Source: Hyphomicrobiales bacterium (GTDB lineage Bacteria > Pseudomonadota > Alphaproteobacteria > Rhizobiales > Rhizobiaceae). Taken from it: a DNA stretch of 50,039 nt. The notes below the pieces were generated by a model. The model was given only the letters and a program-made list of their open reading frames with translations. It had not been told where the DNA came from and ran no database searches. Shown in pieces: positions 1-8,642 of this stretch. How positions within the stretch are numbered: the first letter of the stretch is position 1; the number at the start of each line of letters is the position of its first letter. Location of the stretch: the NCBI GenBank assembly GCA_900470965.1, contig UCCS01000023.1, forward strand, positions 9,419 through 59,457, in the 5' to 3' direction. The position numbers and the translations under genes were made by a program.

Positions 1-2
1 GC

Positions 3-641
3 TTTGATCGCCGCATGACCGTCCTTGTCCTCATCAGCCTTTGGGCCTTGCGGCTCGGCAGCCACATCGGATCGCGCACCAAGGGGGGCACCGAGGATCC
101 GCGCTATGCGAAATTCATCGAGGATTGGGGCGATCGCGCCGCCACGCGGTTATTTGTTTTCCTGCAGATCCAGGCGATCGTCGCCTTCGTTCTCGTGCTC
201 GCCGTCCACCTCGCGGCAGGCAATGACGCGGCCTTCCCCCGCCTTGTCGATGTCGTCGCCATCATCGTTGGCATTGTGGCGATCGGCGGCGAGGCACTGT
301 CCGACGCCCAACTTGCCCGCTTTCGCAAGACACCGCAGGCAAAGACGGAGGTCTGCGAAGTCGGTTTGTGGCGCTATTCCCGCCATCCCAATTATTTTTT
401 CGAATGGCTCTTCTGGTGCTGCTTTCCGCTTTTTGCGCTGGCCCAGCCGATTTGGAGCTGGCTTTCGCTACTTGCGCCGCTGCTGATGTATTGGCTCCTG
501 GTGCATATCTCCGGCATTCCGCCGCTCGAAGAGCATATGCTTCGTTCGCGCGGCGAAAAATTCCGAGCCTTGCAAAGACGCGTCAACGCCTTCTTTCCAG
601 GCCCCCGTAAATCCACATCCCCTCTTCCTGGAGAGCCCTGA
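3..641 (+). CDS. DUF1295 / steroid 5-alpha-reductase-like membrane protein, 5' partial
   Basis: The frame is open to the left edge (F-D-R-R precede the first Met at 15), so the true N-terminus lies outside the window. About 213 residues are visible. The run WALRLGSHIGSR, then a conserved RYSRHPNYFFEW block and a C-terminal PPLEEHML segment, are typical of DUF1295 proteins, which share the isoprenylcysteine methyltransferase/steroid reductase fold. Four or five hydrophobic segments indicate an inner-membrane protein. The stop overlaps the next start (TGATG at 639-643), so the two are translationally coupled. The partner methyltransferase suggests a role in modifying membrane lipids; this is inference. 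Confidence 0.85.
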   Translation, partial: FDRRMTVLVLISLWALRLGSHIGSRTKGGTEDPRYAKFIEDWGDRAATRLFVFLQIQAIVAFVLVLAVHLAAGNDAAFPRLVDVVAIIVGIVAIGGEALSDAQLARFRKTPQAKTEVCEVGLWRYSRHPNYFFEWLFWCCFPLFALAQPIWSWLSLLAPLLMYWLLVHISGIPPLEEHMLRSRGEKFRALQRRVNAFFPGPRKSTSPLPGEP

Positions 642-1669
642 TGAACATGCTCGCCTTCGCCATCAATGCGGCCGAGCGCGCACCGATCGCCGACGGCCTG
701 TCGCTCGCAGGCATCGATCTGCTCTGCGGCCGTATGCAACGACGATTGGCTACCCTGCCGCAGGAGGTCGAACAGAGATTTGTCGAGACGATGGACGGGT
801 TTCCTGTCGCCACCCATACGGAGGATGCCAACCGCCAGCATTACGAGGTGCCGGCCGGCTTTTTTGCGCAGACGCTCGGCCCGCAGCGGAAATACTCCTG
901 TTGCCTCTATCCGACGACCGAAACGACGCTTGCAGAAGCGGAAACCCTGGCGCTTGTTGAAACCGTCAAACATGCAGGGATCGAAGACGGCATGAGCATC
1001 CTAGAACTTGGCTGCGGTTGGGGCTCGCTCTCGCTTCATATCGCCCAGCATTTCCCGAACGCGCGTATCATTTCTGTCTCGAACTCAGCCTCTCAACGCG
1101 CCTACATCCTGGGCGTTGCAGAAGCGCGCGAGCTGGCCAATCTCACTGTGATCACCGCGGATATGAACGATTTTTCGACTGATGTGCGCTATGATCGTGT
1201 CGTCTCAGTGGAAATGTTCGAGCATATGTCGAACTGGCGCGCGCTCCTCCAGCGCATCAGCGGCTGGATGAAACCGGGGGGCAGGCTGTTCCTGCATGTC
1301 TTCACTCACAAGAATCGATCCTATCGATTCGACCGCGCCGACCCCGCCGACTGGATCGCGCAGCACTTCTTCACCGGTGGTATAATGCCGGCCCATGATC
1401 TGCCGCATCGTTTTAGCGATCTGTTCCGGGTCGAGGACGAATGGCGGTGGTCCGGCATCCATTATCGCCGCACCGCGCTCGACTGGCTTGCCAACTTCGA
1501 TCGCGAGATCGATCGAATCCAGCCGATCTTAAGGCAGGTTTACGGCCGGCACGCATCGCTGTGGCAACGCCGATGGCGGCTATTCTTTCTCTCGACGGCC
1601 GGCATGTTCGGTTATGATGAAGGCGAGGTTTGGGGCGTCGGCCACTATCTGTTGGCACCGGCAGCGTGA
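641..1669 (+). CDS. Cyclopropane-fatty-acyl-phospholipid synthase-like methyltransferase
   Basis: 342 residues. A Rossmann SAM-binding motif ILELGCGWGS lies near residue 120, followed by an acidic beta-2 end and the VEMFEHM segment, both characteristic of the CFA synthase (Mycolic_acid_cyclo_synth) family. The N-terminal domain is short compared with E. coli Cfa, as in many alphaproteobacterial paralogues. Such enzymes transfer a methyl or methylene group to unsaturated fatty acyl chains of phospholipids. A GGAGAG ribosome site lies about 6 bases upstream. It overlaps both neighbours by one base (TGATG). In other alphaproteobacteria DUF1295 and CFA-like genes cluster in RpoE/ChrR singlet-oxygen regulons; no such regulator is visible here. 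Confidence 0.88.
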   Translation: MNMLAFAINAAERAPIADGLSLAGIDLLCGRMQRRLATLPQEVEQRFVETMDGFPVATHTEDANRQHYEVPAGFFAQTLGPQRKYSCCLYPTTETTLAEAETLALVETVKHAGIEDGMSILELGCGWGSLSLHIAQHFPNARIISVSNSASQRAYILGVAEARELANLTVITADMNDFSTDVRYDRVVSVEMFEHMSNWRALLQRISGWMKPGGRLFLHVFTHKNRSYRFDRADPADWIAQHFFTGGIMPAHDLPHRFSDLFRVEDEWRWSGIHYRRTALDWLANFDREIDRIQPILRQVYGRHASLWQRRWRLFFLSTAGMFGYDEGEVWGVGHYLLAPAA

Positions 1670-2205
1670 TGAACGAAAAAACGCGACCCTCGCTCGATCC
1701 TCTGACCCAAGCTACGGTAGCTGTTGCCTTGGTCATTGTCGTCAACAAGCCGTTCTATCCGGTCTATGTCTGGTACTTCGTCGGAAATGGTGTGGCGGCT
1801 TCGCTTGGTACTCTGATCGCTGCCCCTTTCTTCCTGGCGATCCCGTTACTGGCGCAAAGTTCTCCACTGGCAGCTCGCATCGCCCTGCCACTGGCCGGCA
1901 CCGTCGATACTTTTTTTGAGACGAAACTATTCGGCCAGAGCTCTGGTACAGAACTGTTTTTCGCCGCCTGCATGCTGCTGGTTTCATTGTCGTTCCGCGA
2001 AAACGAGAAACGGTGGCAACGTGGCATGGCCGTTGTGGTCTTTGCCCTATTCATCTTATCGCGCCGCTATATCGGTTCGCCACTGCACATCTGGGCGGAT
2101 GCTGATCTGGCAATCCTCTTCAATCTAAATGCATTCGCGGTCGCCAGCCTGATGGCCTTCGTAACGCTGCGATATGCAGGAGTTTCCCGGCATCCCGGAA
2201 ATTGA
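1669..2205 (+). CDS. Small integral membrane protein of the lipid operon
   Basis: 178 residues from the ATG overlapping the methyltransferase stop (TGATG). The sequence is strongly hydrophobic, with about five membrane segments broken by short polar loops (ENEKRW, SRRY). I do not recognise the family with certainty. Its position between the CFA-like methyltransferase and the lipocalin implies a role in lipid modification or transport at the inner membrane, which is inference from context only. An upstream in-frame start at 1630 would overlap the methyltransferase by 40 bases and is less likely. Confidence 0.7.
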   Translation: MNEKTRPSLDPLTQATVAVALVIVVNKPFYPVYVWYFVGNGVAASLGTLIAAPFFLAIPLLAQSSPLAARIALPLAGTVDTFFETKLFGQSSGTELFFAACMLLVSLSFRENEKRWQRGMAVVVFALFILSRRYIGSPLHIWADADLAILFNLNAFAVASLMAFVTLRYAGVSRHPGN

Positions 2206-2247
2206 AAACACAGCCTCTTCCAACGCACCGAACAAACGGAGGTATTC

Positions 2248-2778
2248 ATGGAAATCTATCACAATCGCACGGGTCCTTCCCTGCTCATCGCGCTGTTCCT
2301 CTTTGGCGGCACCGCCACTGCGTGGGCGGCGCCCAAGGTGGTGAAAGTCGAGCGGGATCATTATAGCGGGACATGGCTCGAGATCGGGCGCACCCCGATG
2401 TTCCTGACCGACGGCTGCGTTGCGGGATATTCGACCTATCGACGAGGCAAATCGCCAGATGAAATCTCCGTCGAAGACGGCTGCCGCGTCGATACGCCTA
2501 AGGGTCGCCTGAAAACTGTCCGCGGTACCGGGACGATCCAGGATTTCGGAACGACAAATGCGAAGATGCGGGTGCGCTACCCCTTTCTCATCACTTTCAA
2601 CTACTGGATATTATACAAATCGCCCGATAGATCATGGTTTATAAGCGCGGACCCGTCGATGAAGGACCTGTGGATCTATTCCCGGACCGTTCCCTCCACG
2701 GCCAAGCTCCGGCGCATGATAAGGATGGCGAGCGAACTCGGCTACGACGTACGCAAACTCGAATTTCCACCACAGTGA
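2248..2778 (+). CDS. Periplasmic lipocalin-like protein
   Basis: 176 residues with an N-terminal signal peptide (hydrophobic stretch ending TAWAAP, residues about 10-30). The mature protein starts with YSGTWLEIGRTP, close to the lipocalin GxW block. It then has a Cys pair (GCVAGYSTYRRG and EDGCRV), an internal RYPF segment and a C-terminal DLWIYSRT block, as in bacterial lipocalin Blc. Such proteins bind fatty acids or lysophospholipids in the periplasm. There is a good GGAGG ribosome site at 2239-2243. It follows the membrane protein by 42 bases and is probably the last gene of the operon. Confidence 0.8.
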   Translation: MEIYHNRTGPSLLIALFLFGGTATAWAAPKVVKVERDHYSGTWLEIGRTPMFLTDGCVAGYSTYRRGKSPDEISVEDGCRVDTPKGRLKTVRGTGTIQDFGTTNAKMRVRYPFLITFNYWILYKSPDRSWFISADPSMKDLWIYSRTVPSTAKLRRMIRMASELGYDVRKLEFPPQ

Positions 2779-3160
2779 CTTATTAGAACAAGTTAGCCGC
2801 TCAACTGAGCAGTAACAGGCGGCAATGCGCTGATTCCGCTATTCTACTCGCCGTTGTGGAAGGGGCGAAACTCGTTCCGAAGGAGATCGAACCAAACACG
2901 CCTTGCGCAGATGGGAGGCTAACACACGAGCACTATCAGCGTGTGGGCGAAACGACCCAACGCGAGCCGCGATGTCGCGGATGTCGCTTCGCACGTATAC
3001 CCCTCGGGCAAACCGACGCATCGGACGAGGCCGAAACCGAACTTGAAGTCGTCCAAGGCGAGGCCTTTGCAACGCCTTAGTTGAACGCGGTGATGTCGCG
3101 AGGGACTCTCATCGGCAGAAGTCACTGGTCGACCCAAGGATCCCTATCATGACAGAAACT
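2779..3160. other. Intergenic region, nothing recognised
   Basis: 382 bases between the lipocalin stop and the convergent response regulator. Short open frames occur on both strands, but none has a convincing ribosome site or recognisable protein content. No clear intrinsic terminator was seen. Confidence 0.5.
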
Positions 3161-3595
3161 TCAGCGCGTTCGCTGATGGCGCGGCAAGCGTATTGCATCC
3201 TCCGCAAGCACGAGGTTTGGTGGAGGTAGGCCATTGTTGTCGCCTGCAACCACCGCCGACAGATAGGCTAGCGCATTCGCCATACCGTTCATTGTGTACG
3301 GCTTTTCTATCGCACCGATGGCTCCCGCAAAATCGTTCGGAAGCTTCTTGATGTTACCGCTGACGAACACATAGGGGATATTCTGTGCGGCGAGAGACCG
3401 GCCGACGTCTATCCCGGTCGGACCGTCCTGCAGGTGAATGTCGACGAATGCAAATTCCGGTTTCTCTTCACGGGCGAGTTCCAGGGCTTGGGCGCTGGTG
3501 GCCGCAAGACCAACGACCGCATGGCCGGCTGTTTCTACTTCGCTCTCGAGTGCCATCGCGAGCAACATCTCGTCTTCGACAATCATGACCTTCAA
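3161..3595 (-). CDS. Single-domain response regulator
   Basis: 144 residues, a lone receiver domain. Visible residues are the acidic pair E7-D8 (with E9), phosphoacceptor Asp52 (VDIHL), Ser79 in the FVSG switch position and Lys98 in the EKPY motif. There is no output domain; the last 30 residues are a low-similarity tail. The start overlaps the stop of the upstream LOV kinase by four bases (ATGA), so the pair forms one operon. Stand-alone receivers next to HWE kinases commonly act as phosphate sinks or feedback regulators of general stress signalling. That role is inferred here. Confidence 0.9.
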   Translation of the reverse strand: MKVMIVEDEMLLAMALESEVETAGHAVVGLAATSAQALELAREEKPEFAFVDIHLQDGPTGIDVGRSLAAQNIPYVFVSGNIKKLPNDFAGAIGAIEKPYTMNGMANALAYLSAVVAGDNNGLPPPNLVLAEDAIRLPRHQRTR

Positions 3596-4719
3596 TAGCG
3601 TAGATCCTTCTCGTTTTCGATGAGCAGCGTGACGTCCACGACCGTCCGCCTTCCGTTTTGAGTTCGTTCGATTTTTGCATCAACCTGCCGGGCGGACGCC
3701 TCCAGCAGCATCCGGCCAAGCTCGGCACTTGTCTCGTCTGGTTCGACCGGCTTAGAGGTATCCTCCACCCTGATCAGGAAGTGGCCGTTGAGCCCTTTGA
3801 CGACAATATGGATTGCGCCTCCGCCGGCGCCGAGACCTCGGCGAACTGCGTCGGCGACGAGCTCATTGACGATCAGTGACAGTGGCGAGGCTTTCACCGC
3901 CGGTACGTAGACTGGCTCAAGATCAAGGGTCAGACGGATGTCGTCCCGCTTAATGGCGCCGACCAGTTCGGTAGCAAGTTCGCGCGCGAAGTCAGCAATG
4001 TCGAACCGGGCGACATCGTTCGTCGTGAACAGTTTTCGCTGTACCGTGCTGAGCGCCTCGATCCGATTGAGCACGGAGGTCAAGGCCTGCCGCTGGCCCT
4101 CATCTTTGGTTAGTCTTGCCTGCATTTTGACGATAGACGCCATGGTCAGAAGGTTGTTCTTCACGCGATGGTCGACCTCGTGGATCAGCAGGCTCCTCGC
4201 AGCAAGCGCGGCCCGCAGGTCGCTGGTGCGTTCGGCCACAGCTTCTTCGGCCAGATGACGGGCAGCAGCGAGCTCGGCTTCCCTGCTCTTAACGTTGGTG
4301 AAGTCGAGTTGCGATGCGAAGAAGTAGACGATCCGGCCGTCATCGTCCCGCACGGGGCTGATGAACAACGCGTTCCAGAAGGTGCTGCCGTCCTTTCTAT
4401 AGTTGAGGTTATCGGCCGCGATGTCGCGGCCCGCAGCGATGGCGTCGCGGATGCTAGCGACTGTGGCCGCGCTCGTGTCCGGCCCCTGCAGTAGCCTGCA
4501 GTTAACGCCGATCATTTCATCTTTTGAGTACCCGGTTAGCCGTTCGAAGGCGGCGTTGCAGAAGATGACGGGATTGTCGGGCTGGTTGGGGTCGGTAACG
4601 ATCATCGGCATGCGCGTGGCCTTGAAGGCCGCCGCGAAAGGGTCTTCGCGCACGTGCTCAGCCACGAGGCGCTCTCCCGCCCTGCGCGCATCCGTATGAT
4701 GTTGATCGTCTTTTGTCAT
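3592..4719 (-). CDS. LOV-domain blue-light histidine kinase, HWE/HisKA_2 type, with degenerate ATP-binding domain
   Basis: 375 residues. Residues about 28-142 form a LOV/PAS domain with the canonical flavin-adduct motif around Cys74 (GVNCRLLQG), followed by NYRKDGSTFWN and FFASQLD, where the Gln faces the flavin. A coiled linker leads to the HisKA_2-like phosphoacceptor motif with His184 (DHRVKNNL). The ATPase domain keeps N285-E286 in the N box (NELVADAV), but the second N-box Asn is Asp. The G1 box DxGxG is replaced by EDTSKP near residue 320, and the G2 glycines are mostly lost. The family couples blue light to stress and attachment physiology in Brucella and Rhizobium. Whether this copy can autophosphorylate is doubtful. 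Confidence 0.92.
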   Translation of the reverse strand: MTKDDQHHTDARRAGERLVAEHVREDPFAAAFKATRMPMIVTDPNQPDNPVIFCNAAFERLTGYSKDEMIGVNCRLLQGPDTSAATVASIRDAIAAGRDIAADNLNYRKDGSTFWNALFISPVRDDDGRIVYFFASQLDFTNVKSREAELAAARHLAEEAVAERTSDLRAALAARSLLIHEVDHRVKNNLLTMASIVKMQARLTKDEGQRQALTSVLNRIEALSTVQRKLFTTNDVARFDIADFARELATELVGAIKRDDIRLTLDLEPVYVPAVKASPLSLIVNELVADAVRRGLGAGGGAIHIVVKGLNGHFLIRVEDTSKPVEPDETSAELGRMLLEASARQVDAKIERTQNGRRTVVDVTLLIENEKDLRY

Positions 4720-4745
4720 TATCCGTCCCGTCAGTCACGTTGGGA

Positions 4746-4770
4746 AATGGGTTATTGCCCGGTTGGTTCC
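4746..4770 (-). promoter_or_regulatory. EcfG-type promoter variant (GGAAC-N16-CATT) of the LOV kinase operon
   Basis: GGAAC at 4766-4770 and CATT at 4746-4749 on the minus strand, 27 bases upstream of the kinase ATG. The -35 is perfect; the -10 differs from CGTT at one base. The same CATT variant precedes three other genes in the window. Confidence 0.5.
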
Positions 4771-5112
4771 GGTAGATGAACTCATTTGTCGAAGAACATG
4801 AAGGGAGCGTGCCGTCGGCAGTAGATCATCCCGTCCCCGTCGTCGGGCTATTGGCCCGCGTATCCGCGTCAATGCCGACTTCGTGGGATGGACAAGGCGC
4901 AAAAGCCCTTGAAGGCGGTTAGAGTGGTACCTGTTGTGTCCATTCTCGTCGCCGATCATCCGGGCGAGCTGATGTAGGGGCACGTCGATTTCATGCTGGA
5001 TCATCGCGGTACTGGCGGTGCTGCTTCCACGAACGGGATCCCGGCGATCGTCCCTCCAGCATGGTTCCGTTTGATTGGTCGCGCAATCGGGCGATCGAGC
5101 AGGAGCGAAGAA
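4771..5112. other. Intergenic region, nothing recognised
   Basis: About 340 bases between the LOV kinase promoter and the end of the next minus-strand gene. An 89-residue minus-strand frame lies here, but it has no ribosome site or recognisable content. Confidence 0.4.
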
Positions 5113-5997
5113 CTAGCTGCTGCTATGGCTCCGGACTGTTTTTACCTCTCTCGAACGCGCCGCCCTTCTTGCAGGCCGAAGCTCATCGATCGTCGGTGTC
5201 CACCACTGCGCGCGTTCCGGCCGCGCCGTCTTCGATGGCCAAGTGCGCACGAGTTCGTCGAAAGTGGGCTTCCGCCACAATCCCCACACATGATCTTCGG
5301 TGACGCCGGGATAGAATTCCGCGACCGCCGCGGGCTCGACGAGCTCGCCGGTAATGTCGGTGAACACGACGAGACCGTAGGAGATGGCGACAACGCGGCC
5401 GATAGGCGGCAGGTCGCCGCTCACAAGAGGATAGCGTCGACGCCTCCGTTCCATCGAGCGAAGCTTCGACCTCATGTCCTCTTCGCTACCCTTTCGTTCT
5501 GCGGCACGACGTCGCCGTTCCTCCGGCTCGTTGCGGCGAGCTGCCGCTTCGATCTGTGGCCAGCGTTGGCGCAGTTCCTCGAAGGATCGGTAGGGGACAT
5601 GCCAGATCTTCAAGTCACCGTCCCACCGCGAGAACGGAACCTCGCGTAGCGTGTCGACCACCGTCTTCGAGTACGGTGTCTTGATCCGGAAACCTGCCTT
5701 GCCAAGCTCCAAATAGCTGCTGTCGATCGGATCGAAATCGAAGGCGTCCCTCCCCTTCGCATCGGCATGCGCGTCGGCTTCTGCCTCCCGTTCGGCCAGC
5801 CATTTTCCGAACCGACGGGACGCAGTCCGACCGGGAATGAACCATGCCTTGCGAATATCGCTCCACCGTGCGCGGGGGAACTTGCGGCGAAACTGTTCGA
5901 CGGTCATCCGGTCGAAAGGAAAGTTGACGTTCGCGCCCGGCTTGGCCTCGTCCGGTTCGTTTGCATTGCCCGAGATTGCCGAAATTTCGTCTTGCAT
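5113..5997 (-). CDS. Protein with two HARP-like modules, unknown function
   Basis: 294 residues. Residues about 24-68 and 101-145 look like two copies of a module with the pattern F-x-polar-x-Y/F...W-x(4)-K-x-W-x-(I/V)-P, for example ARWSDIRKAWFIPG and SRWDGDLKIWHVP. This resembles the HARP domain of annealing helicases such as SMARCAL1. No helicase motor is present. A highly basic stretch (RRRRAAERK, then MERRRRR) lies at residues about 160-188. The C-terminal 100 residues are unassigned and contain GLWRKPTFDELVRTWPS, a possible third degenerate copy. A nucleic-acid-binding role is inferred from the basic region and module similarity. Confidence 0.65.
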   Translation of the reverse strand: MQDEISAISGNANEPDEAKPGANVNFPFDRMTVEQFRRKFPRARWSDIRKAWFIPGRTASRRFGKWLAEREAEADAHADAKGRDAFDFDPIDSSYLELGKAGFRIKTPYSKTVVDTLREVPFSRWDGDLKIWHVPYRSFEELRQRWPQIEAAARRNEPEERRRRAAERKGSEEDMRSKLRSMERRRRRYPLVSGDLPPIGRVVAISYGLVVFTDITGELVEPAAVAEFYPGVTEDHVWGLWRKPTFDELVRTWPSKTARPERAQWWTPTIDELRPARRAARSREVKTVRSHSSS

Positions 5998-6027
5998 CTC
6001 GCGATAACGCTTCTCGAGACCGGCAGT

Positions 6028-6498
6028 TCAACGCAGACGTTTCAAGAGTGCACGCAATCCCGATTGCGAAACGTCGCGGATCGCAACCTCTATCGGAAAC
6101 CACTTTTGTCTTCGGATCGTCTTTTCGGGAAAGTCCGTGGCGATCCCTGAGACTTCGAGAAGATGGACAGCGACATGGTAACGATGAGGCGTGCTGTCCT
6201 TCTGATAGGAAAATGACCCGAAGACTTCCGGGTCGATCTCTCCCACCACGCCAGCCTCTTCGAACGCTTCCCGCAAAGCAGCGACAAAGCTGGTTTCACC
6301 CGGATCGAGATGCCCTTTTGGGACACCCCATCGGCCGTTCCGCAGGCTTCCGACCAGAAGCACCCGCAGCCGGCCACTTTCGTTGCGACGATAGCAGATG
6401 GCTCCAGCCTGCTGTAGGTCGTGGCCGGCATTGCCGGAACGCGATGATTTGAGGTCCTTGGCAAGCATAAAGGTTGTCGATTTTCGATTTTGTTTCAT
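6028..6498 (-). CDS. Nudix hydrolase
   Basis: 156 residues with a perfect Nudix box GX5EX7REUXEEXGU beginning at GHLDPGET (residues about 62-84), which supplies the divalent metal ligands. The strand before it (RWGVPKGH) is typical of diphosphoinositol/diadenosine polyphosphate hydrolase-like members. Such enzymes cleave nucleoside diphosphates linked to another moiety, and the substrate cannot be read from sequence. The first Met is used; a second Met at residue 11 (6468) is a possible alternative because neither has a strong ribosome site. It is transcribed divergently from the CYTH-CHAD remnant. Confidence 0.85.
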   Translation of the reverse strand: MKQNRKSTTFMLAKDLKSSRSGNAGHDLQQAGAICYRRNESGRLRVLLVGSLRNGRWGVPKGHLDPGETSFVAALREAFEEAGVVGEIDPEVFGSFSYQKDSTPHRYHVAVHLLEVSGIATDFPEKTIRRQKWFPIEVAIRDVSQSGLRALLKRLR

Positions 6499-6570
6499 GA
6501 AATCGCTGTATCATCGCACTATGACAGCACGCTCAGCGTTGAGGACCGCCCTCTCACAGCCGGAGTCATC

Positions 6571-7851
6571 TTGTCGTCGGAAATCGAAATCAAGCTCGAT
6601 TGTCAACGGAAGCCGCGAACGCTGTTCTTGGTTCCGATCTTCTTGGGAAACCCGACAAAGTTTTAAATCAAAAGTCGACTTACTTCGATACGGTCGATCG
6701 CACCCTATGCGGAACGGATACACGCTGCGCATCCGGCAGGTTGGGGCGGCGCGGACCCAGACGGTAAAGGCCAGCGGCCCCAGCAGATCGCTGTTTGCCC
6801 GTTCGGAATGGGAAACGCCCCTCGAGGGAGAAGAACCCATCCTTGATCACACGAGCCCGCTGATTGGAGAGTTCGGCTGCGACCTGAGCCTCGAACCGGT
6901 GTTCGACGTCACAGTCGAGCGGCGATTGTGGAACGTCGAGGAGAACGGTTCCCGGATCGAGGTCGTCATCGATGCCGGCGAGGCGAATTCCGGCGACCGG
7001 AGTTCGCCGATCCGCGAAGCCGAGCTGGAGCTGAAGGACGGTGATCCAAGCGATCTCTTCGTCCTTGCCCGCAGGATCGACGCGGTTGCCGCATTCAGGT
7101 TCGGTGTCCGAAACCGGCTTCGTTCTCATCGAAGCGCAGAAACCGGCTTACAAGGCGAAAGTCTTCACCTTGACCGCGACATGACGGCCATTGCTGCTTT
7201 CCAGGCCATCGCGAGTTCCTGCCGGCATTTCCGTCTGAATGAAGACGCGCTCCTTGACAAGCGCAAGCCCGAAGCCCTGCACCAGGCTCGGGTAGCCCTG
7301 CGGCGTCTCCGCTCGGCGTTCTCTCTCTTCAAGTCGATCGTCTCCGGCGACGAACCTGTGCGTCTCAACGGCGAACTGCGCTGGCTGGCTACGGTGCTGG
7401 GCGAGGCCCGCACCGACCATCTTGCAAATAGCGGGCTACTTGGGTCGGCACTGCCGCGTGCGCAAAATTTTGCTGCACGGGTGCTGGAGAAGAAACGCAA
7501 ACGGCTGAAAAAGGACGGAAAGGCGCTTCGACGATTGACGGCGACCATCGGCACGAAGTTTCGCAAGGACACCAAGAAATTCAGGTATGCGGCGGAGTTC
7601 TCCCGCTCGCTCTTCGCTGACACGCGGAGCACGCCGGCACAAGAAACTTCTGAACGCGATGGAGACGCTCCAGGACGATTTGGGTGGTCTGAACGACCTG
7701 GGCAACTGGTGCTTGCGCCCTGGAAAAGCACGGTCTGGCCGGACATCCGGCTAGAGAAGTGTCATTGCGCAAGCGGGCATGCAATTTCTCGTCGAAAAGG
7801 CTCAGGGATTCGCTCGATGTCGTGCTGGACACGAGGTGCTTCTGGCGATGA
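6571..7851 (+). pseudogene. CYTH-CHAD (inorganic triphosphatase-like) gene broken by several frameshifts
   Basis: The protein can be recovered only by changing frame repeatedly. The CYTH signature EIEIKLD is read at 6580. The next strands (GKPDKVLNQKSTYFDT) are read in another frame near 6650. RNGYTLRIRQVG and the rest of CYTH are read from 6710. A short excursion (TGFVLIEAQKPAYKAK) lies at 7113-7180. CHAD (His-rich helices such as EALHQARVALRRLRSAF) follows to about 7630, where it shifts again (HKKLLNAMETLQDDLGGLND, 7632), and a tail ending LDTRCFW is read to 7851. At least five shifts argue for a decayed gene, unless this stretch has clustered indel errors. The start is uncertain. CYTH-CHAD proteins hydrolyse triphosphates or bind polyphosphate. 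Confidence 0.8.
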
Positions 7852-7985
7852 TCCGCATCCAGCCGCCATCAATTTGTGGAACGCCGCCCGTCGTTTCGAG
7901 AACGCGACCGCATCGCACTCGAACTGAGGCATGTTCATATTCGAGGCTTCTGTTATGGTAGCGGAATCGAGTTGGAGTAACGTAC

Positions 7986-8213
7986 ATGTCAAATACGTGT
8001 CTAGTGCCGGGCGCCCTTTACTGGGCGAGGTCCCCGAAACATTTTGACGGGAACGTTACCGTCGTGCAAGTCTCCACCATATTCGGCGACGATCCGGATT
8101 ATTGGACATTGGCCGTCATAGGATCAGACCAGCATTTCATGCCAAGCGAGTTCGAGATCCTGGCCATCGCGGAATTTTCCGTGGATGATTCTCTACGCCA
8201 AGCCGCGGAATGA
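7986..8213 (+). CDS. Small hypothetical protein (75 aa)
   Basis: 75 residues, soluble, slightly acidic, starting after a GGAG ribosome site about 9 bases upstream. The pattern LVPGALYWARSPKHFDGNVTVVQV...YWTLAVIGSDQHF suggests a compact beta-rich domain. I do not recognise the family. It lies directly downstream of the CYTH-CHAD remnant but is intact. Confidence 0.6.
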   Translation: MSNTCLVPGALYWARSPKHFDGNVTVVQVSTIFGDDPDYWTLAVIGSDQHFMPSEFEILAIAEFSVDDSLRQAAE

Positions 8214-8297
8214 GCAAACCAAAGAGCGGAGCCGCCGCATCTGTGGTCGCGGACATGGTCCCAGTCGACAGATAAGGCTTCAAATGCAGACCTTCTA

Positions 8298-8489
8298 CTA
8301 GTTCGCCGGAGGCGAATGCCGCGGCATGTCCCCTGTCGCGTCGTTTCTGGCTTCTTGCATCATCGGGCCGGGTTGATCGTCGGGTTCGGGCAGTGGTTGG
8401 TCGTCAGGAACGCGATCGGGATCCTGTGGCGGGCTATCGACCGGCGGTACGGGCGCCGGCGGCACGATGGGTTCGTTTGGAACTGACAT
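8298..8489 (-). CDS. Proline-rich acidic microprotein (63 aa)
   Basis: 63 residues, about one quarter proline, with repeated PxPP, PPQDPD and PDDQP segments. It has no signal peptide or membrane segment and is probably intrinsically disordered. Translation is well supported by an AGGAGGA ribosome site about 7 bases before the ATG. A perfect EcfG-type promoter lies 25 bases upstream, so it is very likely expressed in the general stress response. The function is unknown. Small disordered proteins are common among stress-regulon genes of Rhizobiales. Confidence 0.7.
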   Translation of the reverse strand: MSVPNEPIVPPAPVPPVDSPPQDPDRVPDDQPLPEPDDQPGPMMQEARNDATGDMPRHSPPAN

Positions 8490-8513
8490 TTGAAATCCTC
8501 CTCATCGTTCCAC

Positions 8514-8538
8514 AACGTCGGAGGCACCATCAAGTTCC
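8514..8538 (-). promoter_or_regulatory. EcfG-type promoter, perfect (GGAAC-N16-CGTT)
   Basis: GGAAC at 8534-8538 and CGTT at 8514-8517 on the minus strand, 25 bases upstream of the proline-rich microprotein start. Confidence 0.8.
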
Positions 8539-8642
8539 TGCCCAGGTGCGCACTCCGTCATGTCGGTTTCGGCCCGCTGCGGCAGCGGGTGCGGAGTCAC
8601 GGCCGGCCATGCAGCAAGTTGCGCGACATCTCTCCCAGGCCT

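Noticed and set aside
6398..7927. Single 509-residue open frame over the CYTH-CHAD region
   Set aside because: Both ends and an internal segment are out-of-frame shadow of the true domains; treated as a pseudogene instead.
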